Source of the DNA: Paracoccus binzhouensis
GTDB taxonomy: Bacteria > Pseudomonadota > Alphaproteobacteria > Rhodobacterales > Rhodobacteraceae
Assembly: GCF_016446475.1 (NCBI RefSeq)
Contig: NZ_JAEHFP010000002.1
Coordinates: forward strand, 98,856-162,855
Length of the DNA stretch: 64,000 nucleotides
Reading direction: 5' to 3'
Part shown: piece after piece, positions 56,738 through 64,000 of the stretch
How positions within the stretch are numbered: the stretch's first letter is position 1
Layout of the letters: every line of letters begins with the position of its first letter
Translations under genes and position numbers: made by a program
The notes under the pieces: model-generated
What the model was told of the DNA's origin: nothing
Database searches by the model: none
What the model saw: the letters and a program-made list of their open reading frames with translations, nothing else

Positions 56738-59530
56738 ATGTCCCTCATCATCAATTCGCCCTTCGTCTGCCCGGCGCAGCATTGGGTCGAGGCCAAGGGC
56801 GGCAAGCTGGAGATCAAGCCAGAGCGGCGGCCGGCGAGCTACGAGGTCTTTGACGCGCGTAACAATACCAAGCGCACCGAGGTGCTGGACCTGGTGAACA
56901 CGATCCGCACCCGCGTGGATCAATGGCGCGAAGACGGTTGGCCGGGCGTGACCATCGTCACCCGCAAGCTGCTGGAGCACTGGCACGACCGCGAGGCGCG
57001 GCAGCATCCGTTCTACTTCTGCCAGCTCGAGGCCATCGAGACGCTGATCTGGTGGGTCGAGGGCGCCGAAGCCTACAAGCAGGGCATCGCGATCCCCGGC
57101 GATGGCGGCGTCTGGGAGCGGCTCTGCAACAAGATGGCGACGGGCGCAGGCAAGACCACGGTGATGGCGATGATCATCACCTGGCAGGTGCTCAACGCGC
57201 TGACCTATCCGAAGCGGAACAAGGACTTCAGCCGCGCCGTGTTCATCGTGGCGCCCGGCCTGACGGTGAAGGAGCGGCTGCAGGTGCTGCTGCCCAGCGA
57301 GGGCAGCTACTACGACGAGTTCAACCTGTGCCCGTCCGAGGCGCTCCGCCAGAAGCTGAACCAGGCCGAGGTGCTGATCGAGAACTGGCACACGCTGATG
57401 CCGCTGAAGGAAGCGGACCGCTCGGTGGTGAAGAAGGGGCGCGAGTCCGACGAGGCCTTCACGCGGCGGGTGCTGGGCAAGCTGGCGGCGCACAAGGACA
57501 TCATCGTCATCAACGACGAGGCGCACCACGCCTACCGCAAGCCGCCCGAGGTGAAGATCAGCAAGAAGCATGCCGAAGAGCATGGCATCGACCTTGACGA
57601 GGCGACGCGCTGGATCGAGGGGCTCGACCGCATCCACAAGACCCGGCGCATCCAGCGCTGCTTCGACCTGTCGGCCACGCCTTTCGCGCCGACTGGCAAG
57701 AAGAGCACCGATACCGCGCTGTTCGACTGGATCATCTCGGATTTCGGCTTGAACGACGCGATCGAGGCCGGGCTGGTCAAGACGCCCCGTGTCGTTGTCC
57801 GCGACGATGCGATCCCGGATGCGAAGACGCTGCGTTCGAAGCTCTACCACATCTACCGCGACCCGACCGTTTCCGAAGACCTGAACCGCAAGGCCGAAGC
57901 GCATGAGGCGCTGCCAAAGCTGGTCCAGGACGCCTATACGCTGCTCGGTGCCGACTGGCGGGAAACCCGGGCGCAATGGCAGGAGGCCGGGCATCATTCC
58001 CCGCCGGTCATGCTGACAGTTTGCAACCGCACCGAAACCGCAGCCCGCATCGAGACCTATTTCAACAAAGGCGATGCGCATTGGCCCGAGTTGCACGCAC
58101 CGACCCGAACGCTCCGGGTCGATTCCAAGGTGCTGGAGAAGGCCGAGATCGGCGAGACCGCGACGTCCGACAAGGATTACGAGGCGCGGCTGAAGGCAAT
58201 CATCGACGCTGCGACCATCCCTGAGACCCGCCGCCAGCAGTTCCGCGCCCTGAAGAAAGAAGAACTGCTGCGCGAGATCGTGGACAACGTCGGGAAGCGA
58301 GGAGCGGCCGGACAGGATCTGCAGAACGTCATATCGGTTGCGATGCTGTCGGAGGGGTGGGACGCCAAGAACGTCACGCACATCATGGGGCTCCGGGCCT
58401 TCACATCCCAGCTGCTCTGCGAACAGGTTGTTGGGCGCGGATTACGTCGGGTGTCCTATGACACGGACGAGAATGGCCTGTTCCTGCCCGAATACGTCAA
58501 CGTCTTCGGTGTGCCGCTTTCCATTTCGGAAACAGGCGAAGGCGGGGAAGCGCCGCCGCCTCCGAAGCCGACCACCCAGATCGAAGTCCTGCCCGAGCGG
58601 GCTCATCTGGAGCTTCGCTGGCCGAACGTGCTGCGGGTTGAAACGGTCGTGAGACCGCAGCTGACCATGGACTGGGGCAAAGTAACGCCGCTCGTGCTCG
58701 ACCCTGCCAGCACGCCAATCAGCGCGGAATTGGCTCCTGCGCTCGGCGGCGCGACGGATATGGGCAAGGTGACAGCGATCGACCTCGAGAAGCTGCCAGA
58801 CGGCTTCCGCCTGCAACGTCTCGTCTTTCAGGCAGCACGGAAGGCCTTCGCCGAACTCAGCCACGGTTTTTCGGGTAGCCACGAGTATCTCGCGGCGCAG
58901 CTGGTCAGGATCGTCGAGGCGTTCCTCAACTCCGACCGCCTCGACATCCCGTCGCTGTTTCACTCCGACCCGCTTCGGCGGCGGATTCTGATCGCACTCA
59001 ACATCGACCTTGCAGTTCAGCATGTGCTGAGCAACGTGACCGAGCAGAACACGGAGCGCCTGACGCCGGTGTTCGACGAGGAAAACCCGATCGGCGCCAC
59101 CGGCCAGATGCGGACCTGGTACACCACTAAGCCGTGCTTTCCGACCGCCAAGTCGCATATCAGCCACCTGGTCGGGGATTCGTCCTGGGAGGGACATGCA
59201 GCGAACATCTTCGAGAAGCGCGAAGACGTCATCGCCTATGCCAAGAACGATCACCTCGGGTTCCAGATCTACTACATGTGGGCCGGTTCACGGCGCCGAT
59301 ATGTTCCGGACTTCCTCGTGCGCCTTGCCAGCGGCACCATTCTGGCGCTTGAGATCAAGGGCACCGACAGCCCCCAGAACAAGGCCAAGCGGGACGCGTT
59401 GAACGAGTGGGTGAAGGCGGTCAACGCGGCGGGCGGCTTCGGCCATTGGGCATGGGATGTCGCGTTCAAGCCCGCGGAAATTCAGGACATTGTCACGAAG
59501 CACTCAGCCGTTGTGGAACCCGTTTCATAG
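56738..59530 (+). CDS. res: Type III restriction endonuclease, Res subunit
   Basis: A 930-residue helicase-nuclease. Walker A NKMATGAGKTTVMAMII (~131-147), the DEAH-box VINDEAHHAYRKPPEVK, motif III FDLSATPFAPTGKKS, and motif VI LLCEQVVGRGLRRVSYD are intact. A C-terminal PD-(D/E)XK nuclease is seen in YVPDFLVRLASGTILALEIK. With Mod it translocates along and cuts unmodified DNA. The ATG at 56738 lies four bases after the mod stop, so the genes form one operon. All motifs are present, so the system is probably active. Confidence 0.88.
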   Translation: MSLIINSPFVCPAQHWVEAKGGKLEIKPERRPASYEVFDARNNTKRTEVLDLVNTIRTRVDQWREDGWPGVTIVTRKLLEHWHDREARQHPFYFCQLEAIETLIWWVEGAEAYKQGIAIPGDGGVWERLCNKMATGAGKTTVMAMIITWQVLNALTYPKRNKDFSRAVFIVAPGLTVKERLQVLLPSEGSYYDEFNLCPSEALRQKLNQAEVLIENWHTLMPLKEADRSVVKKGRESDEAFTRRVLGKLAAHKDIIVINDEAHHAYRKPPEVKISKKHAEEHGIDLDEATRWIEGLDRIHKTRRIQRCFDLSATPFAPTGKKSTDTALFDWIISDFGLNDAIEAGLVKTPRVVVRDDAIPDAKTLRSKLYHIYRDPTVSEDLNRKAEAHEALPKLVQDAYTLLGADWRETRAQWQEAGHHSPPVMLTVCNRTETAARIETYFNKGDAHWPELHAPTRTLRVDSKVLEKAEIGETATSDKDYEARLKAIIDAATIPETRRQQFRALKKEELLREIVDNVGKRGAAGQDLQNVISVAMLSEGWDAKNVTHIMGLRAFTSQLLCEQVVGRGLRRVSYDTDENGLFLPEYVNVFGVPLSISETGEGGEAPPPPKPTTQIEVLPERAHLELRWPNVLRVETVVRPQLTMDWGKVTPLVLDPASTPISAELAPALGGATDMGKVTAIDLEKLPDGFRLQRLVFQAARKAFAELSHGFSGSHEYLAAQLVRIVEAFLNSDRLDIPSLFHSDPLRRRILIALNIDLAVQHVLSNVTEQNTERLTPVFDEENPIGATGQMRTWYTTKPCFPTAKSHISHLVGDSSWEGHAANIFEKREDVIAYAKNDHLGFQIYYMWAGSRRRYVPDFLVRLASGTILALEIKGTDSPQNKAKRDALNEWVKAVNAAGGFGHWAWDVAFKPAEIQDIVTKHSAVVEPVS

Positions 59531-59576
59531 TGGGATCCGGCGACCATCCGTCGAAGCCCGACCTGACCGCGAATGG

Positions 59577-59963
59577 CTATCTCGGCAGTTTGGCTTCCCC
59601 GCCGGTGATGGTCGCAAGGAAGGCCTCATCCAGCTTCGGTTCGTCCCATCGTTCGGCGACGGCAAGCCAACGGTCGAGGTGGTCTCGGAACCCCGCGTCG
59701 TCAGCCTTGAGGTGAAAGGTGTAGAGCCGGTTGACGGTTTGCCGCATCAAGCTTCGCATCTGGTCGTCGTCGATGTGTGAAGCGTCAGACCAAGGAATCC
59801 GGCGGCCGTCGGCATCGGTGATGAACACGTCCGAATAGTCGCCCGTGTGGGTGACCGGAATGGTCCCGGCGTGCAATTCCTCGATCCCCGTGTTGCGCAC
59901 ACAGATCATCGCCATCAGTTTCGCCAGCCGGGCGGCGATGCGCTCCTCGTCGGCCGGTTTCAT
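59577..59963 (-). CDS. Conserved small protein, paralogue of 10834-11214
   Basis: A 128-residue protein (DEERIAARLAKLMAMICVRN, HTGDYSDVFITDADGRRIPW, DDQMRSLMRQTVNRLYTFHL, RDHLDRWLAVAERWDEPKLD) that shares order and motifs with the prophage protein at 10834-11214. No known domain. It overlaps the DUF6429 gene by four bases and lies convergent to res. A role with mobile DNA is likely. Confidence 0.65.
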   Translation of the reverse strand: MKPADEERIAARLAKLMAMICVRNTGIEELHAGTIPVTHTGDYSDVFITDADGRRIPWSDASHIDDDQMRSLMRQTVNRLYTFHLKADDAGFRDHLDRWLAVAERWDEPKLDEAFLATITGGEAKLPR

Positions 59964-60223
59964 CGTTCCGACCTCTTTGGATCGTCCGACCGCTTCACGA
60001 ACAACTCGGCGAGAGCCGCCTCCGCTCGGGCCAGCCCGGCTTCCGTAAGGGCCAGCGATTTCGCCTTGCCGATGGGATCGTGGATCAGCCCCTTGGCGTG
60101 TAGCCGGTCGGTGATCGACCAGTCGATCCCTTTCCAGACGCGATTGCCGTCATGGAGCGTCAGGCTGAGGATCGCCAGCGCCGCGTCGTCGAGCTTGTCG
60201 GTGTCGAGCTTCGGTTCCGCCAT
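59960..60223 (-). CDS. DUF6429 protein
   Basis: An 87-residue protein with the DUF6429 pattern DAALAILSLTLHDGNRVWKG, IDWSITDRLHAKGLIHDPIG and KAKSLALTEAGLARAEAALA, a small winged-helix-like fold. The function is unknown. First gene of a two-gene minus-strand unit with 59577-59963. Confidence 0.78.
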   Translation of the reverse strand: MAEPKLDTDKLDDAALAILSLTLHDGNRVWKGIDWSITDRLHAKGLIHDPIGKAKSLALTEAGLARAEAALAELFVKRSDDPKRSER

Positions 60224-60575
60224 GTATGGCCTCCTTCACCGAAAGGATGCCGTCGTTCCCGAAAATTCTCAATGGCGGTATGGATTTGCGTGGCTGGAGG
60301 GGGAAGGAACGGGTTGGACGTCTGTTCCTTTCCCCAAGTGCCACTGACATCGAAGTGTTTAGGTGGAGCAGGGAACTATCCCTATACTTTCAACTGGTTA
60401 GGGGCTCTACACTGAATGGGCGCAGTCGAGAGGTCCGGAGAATATGGGCTCTTAGAGAACGTGCCCGGCTGCTTTGGCGAGGACGCCAGTGCAAAGCCCT
60501 TCCGACATAACCCTCGAAAACAACGGAAAAATCCGGCCGCAGCCGGATCGGGGAGAACGCTTTCGCGGGGGCAAG
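60224..60575. other. Intergenic region between DUF6429 gene and tRNA-Ser
   Basis: 352 bases without a supported gene. It holds the promoter side of the DUF6429 unit (no clear boxes seen) and, at its right end, the tRNA terminator. Open frames here are short and have no protein-like content. It probably marks the border between the right-hand island and the host chromosome. Confidence 0.4.
60531..60548 (-). terminator. Terminator of tRNA-Ser
   Basis: On the minus strand ATCCGGC pairs with GCCGGAT around a four-base loop and is followed by TTTT. It lies about 30 bases downstream of the tRNA 3' end, a classic intrinsic terminator. Confidence 0.75.
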
Positions 60576-60665
60576 TGGCGGACGGTGAGGGATTCGAACC
60601 CTCGAGACGGTTCCCCGCCTACACACTTTCCAGGCGTGCGCCTTCGACCACTCGGCCAACCGTCC
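60576..60665 (-). tRNA. tRNA-Ser (anticodon GGA)
   Basis: A 90-base class II tRNA with a long variable arm. The acceptor stem GGACGGT pairs with ACCGTCC, the D-arm reads GGCCGAGTGG, the anticodon loop is CTGGAAA with GGA, the T-loop is GGTTCGAATCC, and CCA is encoded at the 3' end (60578-60576). It reads UCC and UCU codons. Confidence 0.95.
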
Positions 60666-60715
60666 GTGGCGGCTCATCTAGCGCGGCAGGGCGGCCGGCG
60701 CAAGCCGCAGTTCTC

Positions 60716-61303
60716 TCATAGCTTCGAAATCCGCTTCTGCAATTCAGCCAGCTGGCGACGGATCTCGGCCATGTCGTCGGGTTCGGCGGCCTTCTTGCCG
60801 GCGCGGCGGGAATCGGGCTCGACCTCGTCCAACTCGGGGCCGCTGCTGCCCGCCTTGCCCCAACCCGCCGCCATCGCCCTCAGGAACATCTGCTGCTGGC
60901 GCTGCAGCGCCTCGAAACCGGGCATCGAGGACATCGGGTTCGGGAAGGTCGACAGGTTCTCCATCATCTTGGACTGGCCCTCGCGCAGCATCTCGAAACT
61001 GGCGGCGAGGAATTGCGGCACCACGGATTGGGCCTGCGTGGTGTAGCTGCGCACCAGGTCGATCAGCACCTCGATGGGCAGCACGTTCTCGCCCCGGCCC
61101 TCATGCTCGGCGATGATCTGCAGAAGATATTGCCGCGTCAGGTCGTCGCCGGTCTTCAGGTCGACGATGCGGACCTGGCGGCCGGCGCGGATGAAACGGG
61201 CGATGTCGTCGAGCGTGACGTAGTCGCTCGTCTCGGTGTTGTAGAGGCGGCGACTCGCATAGCGCTTGATCAGCAGCGGGGTCGTGTTCTCGGCCTCGGC
61301 CAT
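60716..61303 (-). CDS. phaR: Polyhydroxyalkanoate synthesis repressor PhaR
   Basis: A 195-residue PhaR. The N-terminal DNA- and PHB-binding domain is intact: LLIKRYASRRLYNTETSDYV, TLDDIARFIRAGRQVRIVDL and TGDDLTRQYLLQIIAEHEGR; the C-terminal part forms coiled-coil-like helices. PhaR represses phaP (and itself) until PHB granules titrate it away. The ATG at 61303 gives the family N-terminus; the frame extends upstream without likeness. It lies downstream of phaP on the same strand, with the phasin terminator between. Confidence 0.92.
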   Translation of the reverse strand: MAEAENTTPLLIKRYASRRLYNTETSDYVTLDDIARFIRAGRQVRIVDLKTGDDLTRQYLLQIIAEHEGRGENVLPIEVLIDLVRSYTTQAQSVVPQFLAASFEMLREGQSKMMENLSTFPNPMSSMPGFEALQRQQQMFLRAMAAGWGKAGSSGPELDEVEPDSRRAGKKAAEPDDMAEIRRQLAELQKRISKL

Positions 61304-61312
61304 GGCTCCTCC

Positions 61313-61330
61313 GGCGATGCATTTGCAGCA
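61313..61330. promoter_or_regulatory. TGC-rich site upstream of phaR, possible PhaR box
   Basis: A short TGC/GCA-rich run (ATGCATTTGCAGCATGAT) lies just before the phaR gene. In Paracoccus denitrificans PhaR is known to bind TGC-rich sequences before phaP and phaR, so autoregulation is likely here. The match is judged by eye. Confidence 0.4.
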
Positions 61331-61405
61331 TGATGGGAAATGACCCGCGGAAATGCAAAGAAAATCGCCTGGCATCGCCGGAGCGACGCGGCGTGCCGAG
61401 ATGAG

Positions 61406-61431
61406 AAAAGGGGGGCAGAACCCTGCCCCCC
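61406..61431 (-). terminator. Terminator of the phasin gene
   Basis: On the minus strand GGGGGGCAG and CTGCCCCCC form a stem with a four-base loop, followed by TTTTC. It lies about 37 bases after the phaP stop and separates phaP from phaR. Confidence 0.75.
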
Positions 61432-61467
61432 TTGTCCCGGATTGTCCGATACGGCCGAAGGCGCGGA

Positions 61468-61944
61468 TCAGGCCTTGGTCACGGTGCTGGCCGAGGTGGT
61501 CGCGGCGGCAGCGGCTTTCTTGACCGCGGCCTGGGTCTCGCGGGTGGCCTTCTCGGCGGCCTTCTGGGCGTCGGCGGCCAGGTCCTTGCCGGCGGTCAGC
61601 ATCAGATCGACGGTGTCCATCTGCACTTTCTTGGCGACTTCGGCGAAGGCGGCCATGTGCTCGGCAGCGGCTTCCGCGGCGGCAGTGGCGAAATCGCTCA
61701 CGGCCTTGGCGTATTCGGCCGGCTCGTCCTTCGAGGCGGTCAGTTCGCCCAGGCGGGCGATGGTGTCCTTCGCCCATTGCGACGAGATCTCGGTCGAACG
61801 CTCGGCGGCGGCCAGCGCGACGCGGGCCATCTTCTCGCCCAGGGCGGTCTGCGACTTGAAGGCGTCCTGGACCGAAGTGGTGTCGATCGGCATTTTCGCC
61901 AGCATTTCCTGCAGGGTCTTGGTGAAGTCAGGGGTCTTGGCCAT
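61468..61944 (-). CDS. phaP: Phasin (PHA granule protein)
   Basis: A 158-residue phasin of the Phasin_2/TIGR01841-like type: helical, alanine-rich, with MAKTPDFTKTLQEMLAKMPI, ALAAAERSTEISSQWAKDTI, EYAKAVSDFATAAAEAAAEH and a lysine/alanine-rich tail. It coats PHB granules and limits their size. The ATG at 61944 has an AGGAGA-type site upstream (plus-strand CTCTCCT). Located between phaC and phaR, the Paracoccus order. Confidence 0.9.
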   Translation of the reverse strand: MAKTPDFTKTLQEMLAKMPIDTTSVQDAFKSQTALGEKMARVALAAAERSTEISSQWAKDTIARLGELTASKDEPAEYAKAVSDFATAAAEAAAEHMAAFAEVAKKVQMDTVDLMLTAGKDLAADAQKAAEKATRETQAAVKKAAAAATTSASTVTKA

Positions 61945-62010
61945 TTGCTCTCTCCTGGATCGGCGCGAAGCTTGAGCACCGGTTGAACTGTTCTGTCCCC
62001 CATATACTTT

Positions 62011-62052
62011 CTGCACTGCAGCATTGCAAGAGCTTCGTGCTGCAGTGCAGCA
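62011..62052. promoter_or_regulatory. TGC-rich PhaR operator before phaP
   Basis: Between phaC and phaP two clusters of TGC/GCA repeats occur: CTGCACTGCAGCATTGCA (62011-62028) and TGCTGCAGTGCAGCA (62039-62053, about). P. denitrificans PhaR binds TGC-rich boxes in this intergenic region, so these are probable binding sites controlling phasin expression. Confidence 0.6.
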
Positions 62053-62061
62053 AATTTTCCT

Positions 62062-64000
62062 CTAGGCCCTTTCGTGGACATAGGTGCCCGGGGCGGGGCC
62101 GAACCCCTCGCCGGGGTCGCGCGCCTCGACCATGCGGCCGGAGCGGCGCGCCAGCCACTCGCCCCAGCGACCCCACCAGCTGCCCTCGTGGTGCTGCGCC
62201 CGGTCCAGCCAGTGCTGCTCGCCCAGGTCGAAGCCGACATCCGAGGTGTAATGGCCGTATTTCCTCTTGCTGGGCGGGTTGACGATGCCGGCGATATGGC
62301 CCGATTCGGACAGGATGAAGGTCTTGTCCGCCGAGCCCATCTGCGCCACGCCGCGCCAGCTGTCGCGCCAGGGGGCGATGTGGTCGGTCTCGCAGGCGAT
62401 GGCGCAAAGCGGCACGGTCACGTCGCTGACATGCAGGCGCTGGCCCATCAGCTCGAACCCGTCCCGGACGAAGCGGTTCTGCTGGCACAGGCCGCGCAGA
62501 TATTCCACCGCCATGCGCCCGGGCAGGTTGGTGCCGTCGCCATTCCAGTAGAGCAGGTCGAAGGCGGGCGGCGTCTCGCCCAGCATGTAGCTGCGGATCG
62601 CCGGGCCCCAGACCAGGTCGTTGGCGCGCAGGAAGCTGAAGGTGCGCGTCATGAGCTGGGCGCTGAGCACGCCGGTGCGCGCTGCCTCCTCCTCGATGCC
62701 CGAGACGAAATCCTCCTGCAGATAGGCGGTGAATTCGCCCTGGTCCTCGAAATCGGTCAGGGTGGTGAAGAAGGTGGCCGAGTTCACCCGGTCGTCGCCG
62801 CGCTGCTTCAGCAGCGCCAGGGTCAGTGCCAGGGTGGTGCCGGCGATGCAATAGCCGATCACGTTCAGCGTCTTCTGATCGGTCAGGTCCAGGATCCGGT
62901 CCATGACCTCGAGATAGGCGCGGACGTAATCGTCCATGCCGGTCTCGCCATAGCTCGGGTCGGGGTTCTTCCAGGCCACCACGAACAGCGTATGGCCCTG
63001 GTCGACGATCCACTTGATCAGGCTGTTCTGCGGCTTGAGGTCGAGGATGTAGAACTTGTTGATCCAGGGCGGGAAGATCACCAGCGGAATCTCGTGCACC
63101 TGCGGGGTGGTCGGCTTGTACTGGATCAGCTCGTAAAGCCGGGTGCGGGCGACGACGCTGCCTTCCGAGGTGCCGATGTTCTCGCCCACCCGGAAGGCGT
63201 CGCGGTCGGCCAGCGAGACGATCAGCTCGCCACTGTTCTGCTCGACGTCGCGGACCAGGTTCTCGAGGCCGCGGACCAGGCTCTCGCCCTCGGTCTCCAG
63301 GGCCTTTTCCAGCGCGTCGGGATTGGTGGCCAGGAAATTCGTCGGCGCCATCATGTCGATCATCTGCCGGGTGAACCATTCGATCCGGCGCCGGTCGGTC
63401 ATCTCGGGCAGGTCAAGCGCGCTGGCCGCCTCCTCCAGCGCCTGGGCATTGATGTGATATTGGCGCTTGATGAAGTTGAAGAACGGATGCGCATCCCAAA
63501 GCGGGTTCGAGAAGCGGCGGTCCCGCGGCCCATCGGCCGCCGGCGGCGTCAGCGTGCCACGGGCGAAGGCGGCCTGGGCCTCGGCGAAATGGCGCAGGGT
63601 CTCGCCCCAATAGCTGACCTGCTGGCCGATCACCCGCTCGGGCTGCTCGGCCAGCAGCTTCAGCCAGGCCGAGGTGGCCGTGGCGAACAGATCGGGGCCG
63701 GGCATCTCGACGCCGGGGCTGTGGGCGCGGCGCTGCGCCAGCGCGCTGATCAGCCGCTGGGTCAGCGATTCGATACGCTCGATATTCATGGTCAGCTGCT
63801 CGGGCAGCCGGCTGTTCGGGCCGAAGGCCGCCTCGGCGAAAGCCGCCGTCTGGCTGCCGAGCGCCGGCGCGGCGGGGGCATCGAGCCCCGGCGTGGCCGT
63901 TTTCGTCGGCCCGGCGCCAGGCCCGGGCGCAGGAGTTGCGACCGGGGCAGCCGGAGGGGCCTTGGCAGACCTGCCCTGCCCCGGCGCGGCGGGGCCGGTG
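62062..64000 (-). CDS. phaC: Class I poly(3-hydroxyalkanoate) synthase, 5' end outside window
   Basis: The C-terminal ~575 residues from an internal Met at 63789 are a class I PhaC with the lipase-box-like active site VIGYCIAGTTLAL (cysteine), the aspartate in ACETDHIAPW and the histidine in LSESGHIAGIV. It polymerises (R)-3-hydroxyacyl-CoA to PHA on granules. Upstream of 63789 the same frame stays open to the window edge and encodes about 70 residues rich in Ala and Pro, then LGSQTAAFAEAAFGPNSRLP. So the true start lies beyond 64000 and the protein has an A/P-rich N-terminal extension. Confidence 0.92.
   Translation of the reverse strand, partial: TGPAAPGQGRSAKAPPAAPVATPAPGPGAGPTKTATPGLDAPAAPALGSQTAAFAEAAFGPNSRLPEQLTMNIERIESLTQRLISALAQRRAHSPGVEMPGPDLFATATSAWLKLLAEQPERVIGQQVSYWGETLRHFAEAQAAFARGTLTPPAADGPRDRRFSNPLWDAHPFFNFIKRQYHINAQALEEAASALDLPEMTDRRRIEWFTRQMIDMMAPTNFLATNPDALEKALETEGESLVRGLENLVRDVEQNSGELIVSLADRDAFRVGENIGTSEGSVVARTRLYELIQYKPTTPQVHEIPLVIFPPWINKFYILDLKPQNSLIKWIVDQGHTLFVVAWKNPDPSYGETGMDDYVRAYLEVMDRILDLTDQKTLNVIGYCIAGTTLALTLALLKQRGDDRVNSATFFTTLTDFEDQGEFTAYLQEDFVSGIEEEAARTGVLSAQLMTRTFSFLRANDLVWGPAIRSYMLGETPPAFDLLYWNGDGTNLPGRMAVEYLRGLCQQNRFVRDGFELMGQRLHVSDVTVPLCAIACETDHIAPWRDSWRGVAQMGSADKTFILSESGHIAGIVNPPSKRKYGHYTSDVGFDLGEQHWLDRAQHHEGSWWGRWGEWLARRSGRMVEARDPGEGFGPAPGTYVHERA

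Noticed and set aside
55417..58381. Long minus-strand frames over mod and res
   Set aside because: Both lie antisense to genes with complete type III motifs and show only shadow composition.
60576..60600. tRNA-Ser 3' end as attachment site of the mobile region
   Set aside because: The tRNA lies at the border of the island with its 3' end facing it, but I found no repeat of its 3' end near 8.4 kb or 53.5 kb by eye, and serine recombinases seldom use tRNA 3' ends.

Overview
The window looks like a chromosome segment of a high-GC alphaproteobacterium of the Rhodobacteraceae, most likely Paracoccus. The right end carries a polyhydroxyalkanoate cluster in the order phaC-phaP-phaR, as known from Paracoccus denitrificans, and the phage genes are of types common in Rhodobacteraceae. 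The genus call is inferred from gene content and synteny, not from a search.

Left flank (1-8.4 kb): the 5' part of an MgtC/DUF4010-like membrane protein gene, a truncated DUF6671-like gene, and an eight-gene Mrp-type cation/proton antiporter operon (E, F, G, an MbhD-MrpB fusion, C and three proton-channel subunits). The operon genes overlap by a few bases almost throughout. There is no full-length MrpA, and the third channel subunit lacks the conserved TM5 glutamate.

Prophage (about 8.4-51 kb, perhaps to 53.5 kb): most genes are on the minus strand. Read in transcription order (right to left), it has a sigma-like regulator, a replication/recombination block (Sak4-like ATPase, PD-(D/E)XK nuclease, RecD-like helicase, toprim/VapE primase-helicase), a divergent regulator pair (unknown protein plus XRE-ImmA/IrrE metallopeptidase) beside an iterated GTTGGGGACA motif field, a RuvC-like nuclease, two DNA methyltransferases, then a lambda-like packaging and head module (Nu1-like, TerL, gpW, portal, protease-capsid fusion), tail genes with a -1 frameshifted G/GT chaperone, a tape measure and a gene-transfer-agent-like tail tip, and lysis genes. 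A plus-strand cargo cassette (Na+/Ca2+ exchanger and zinc-ribbon protein) sits between two minus-strand connector/tail genes.

Right side (48.8-60.2 kb): an uncharacterised two-gene unit, a large serine recombinase with its usual small partners, a complete type III restriction-modification system whose specificity segment looks compositionally foreign, and two small genes, one a paralogue of a gene in the prophage tail region.

Right host flank (60.5-64 kb): tRNA-Ser(GGA) with a terminator, phaR, the phasin gene phaP, and a class I PHA synthase gene phaC that runs off the window.
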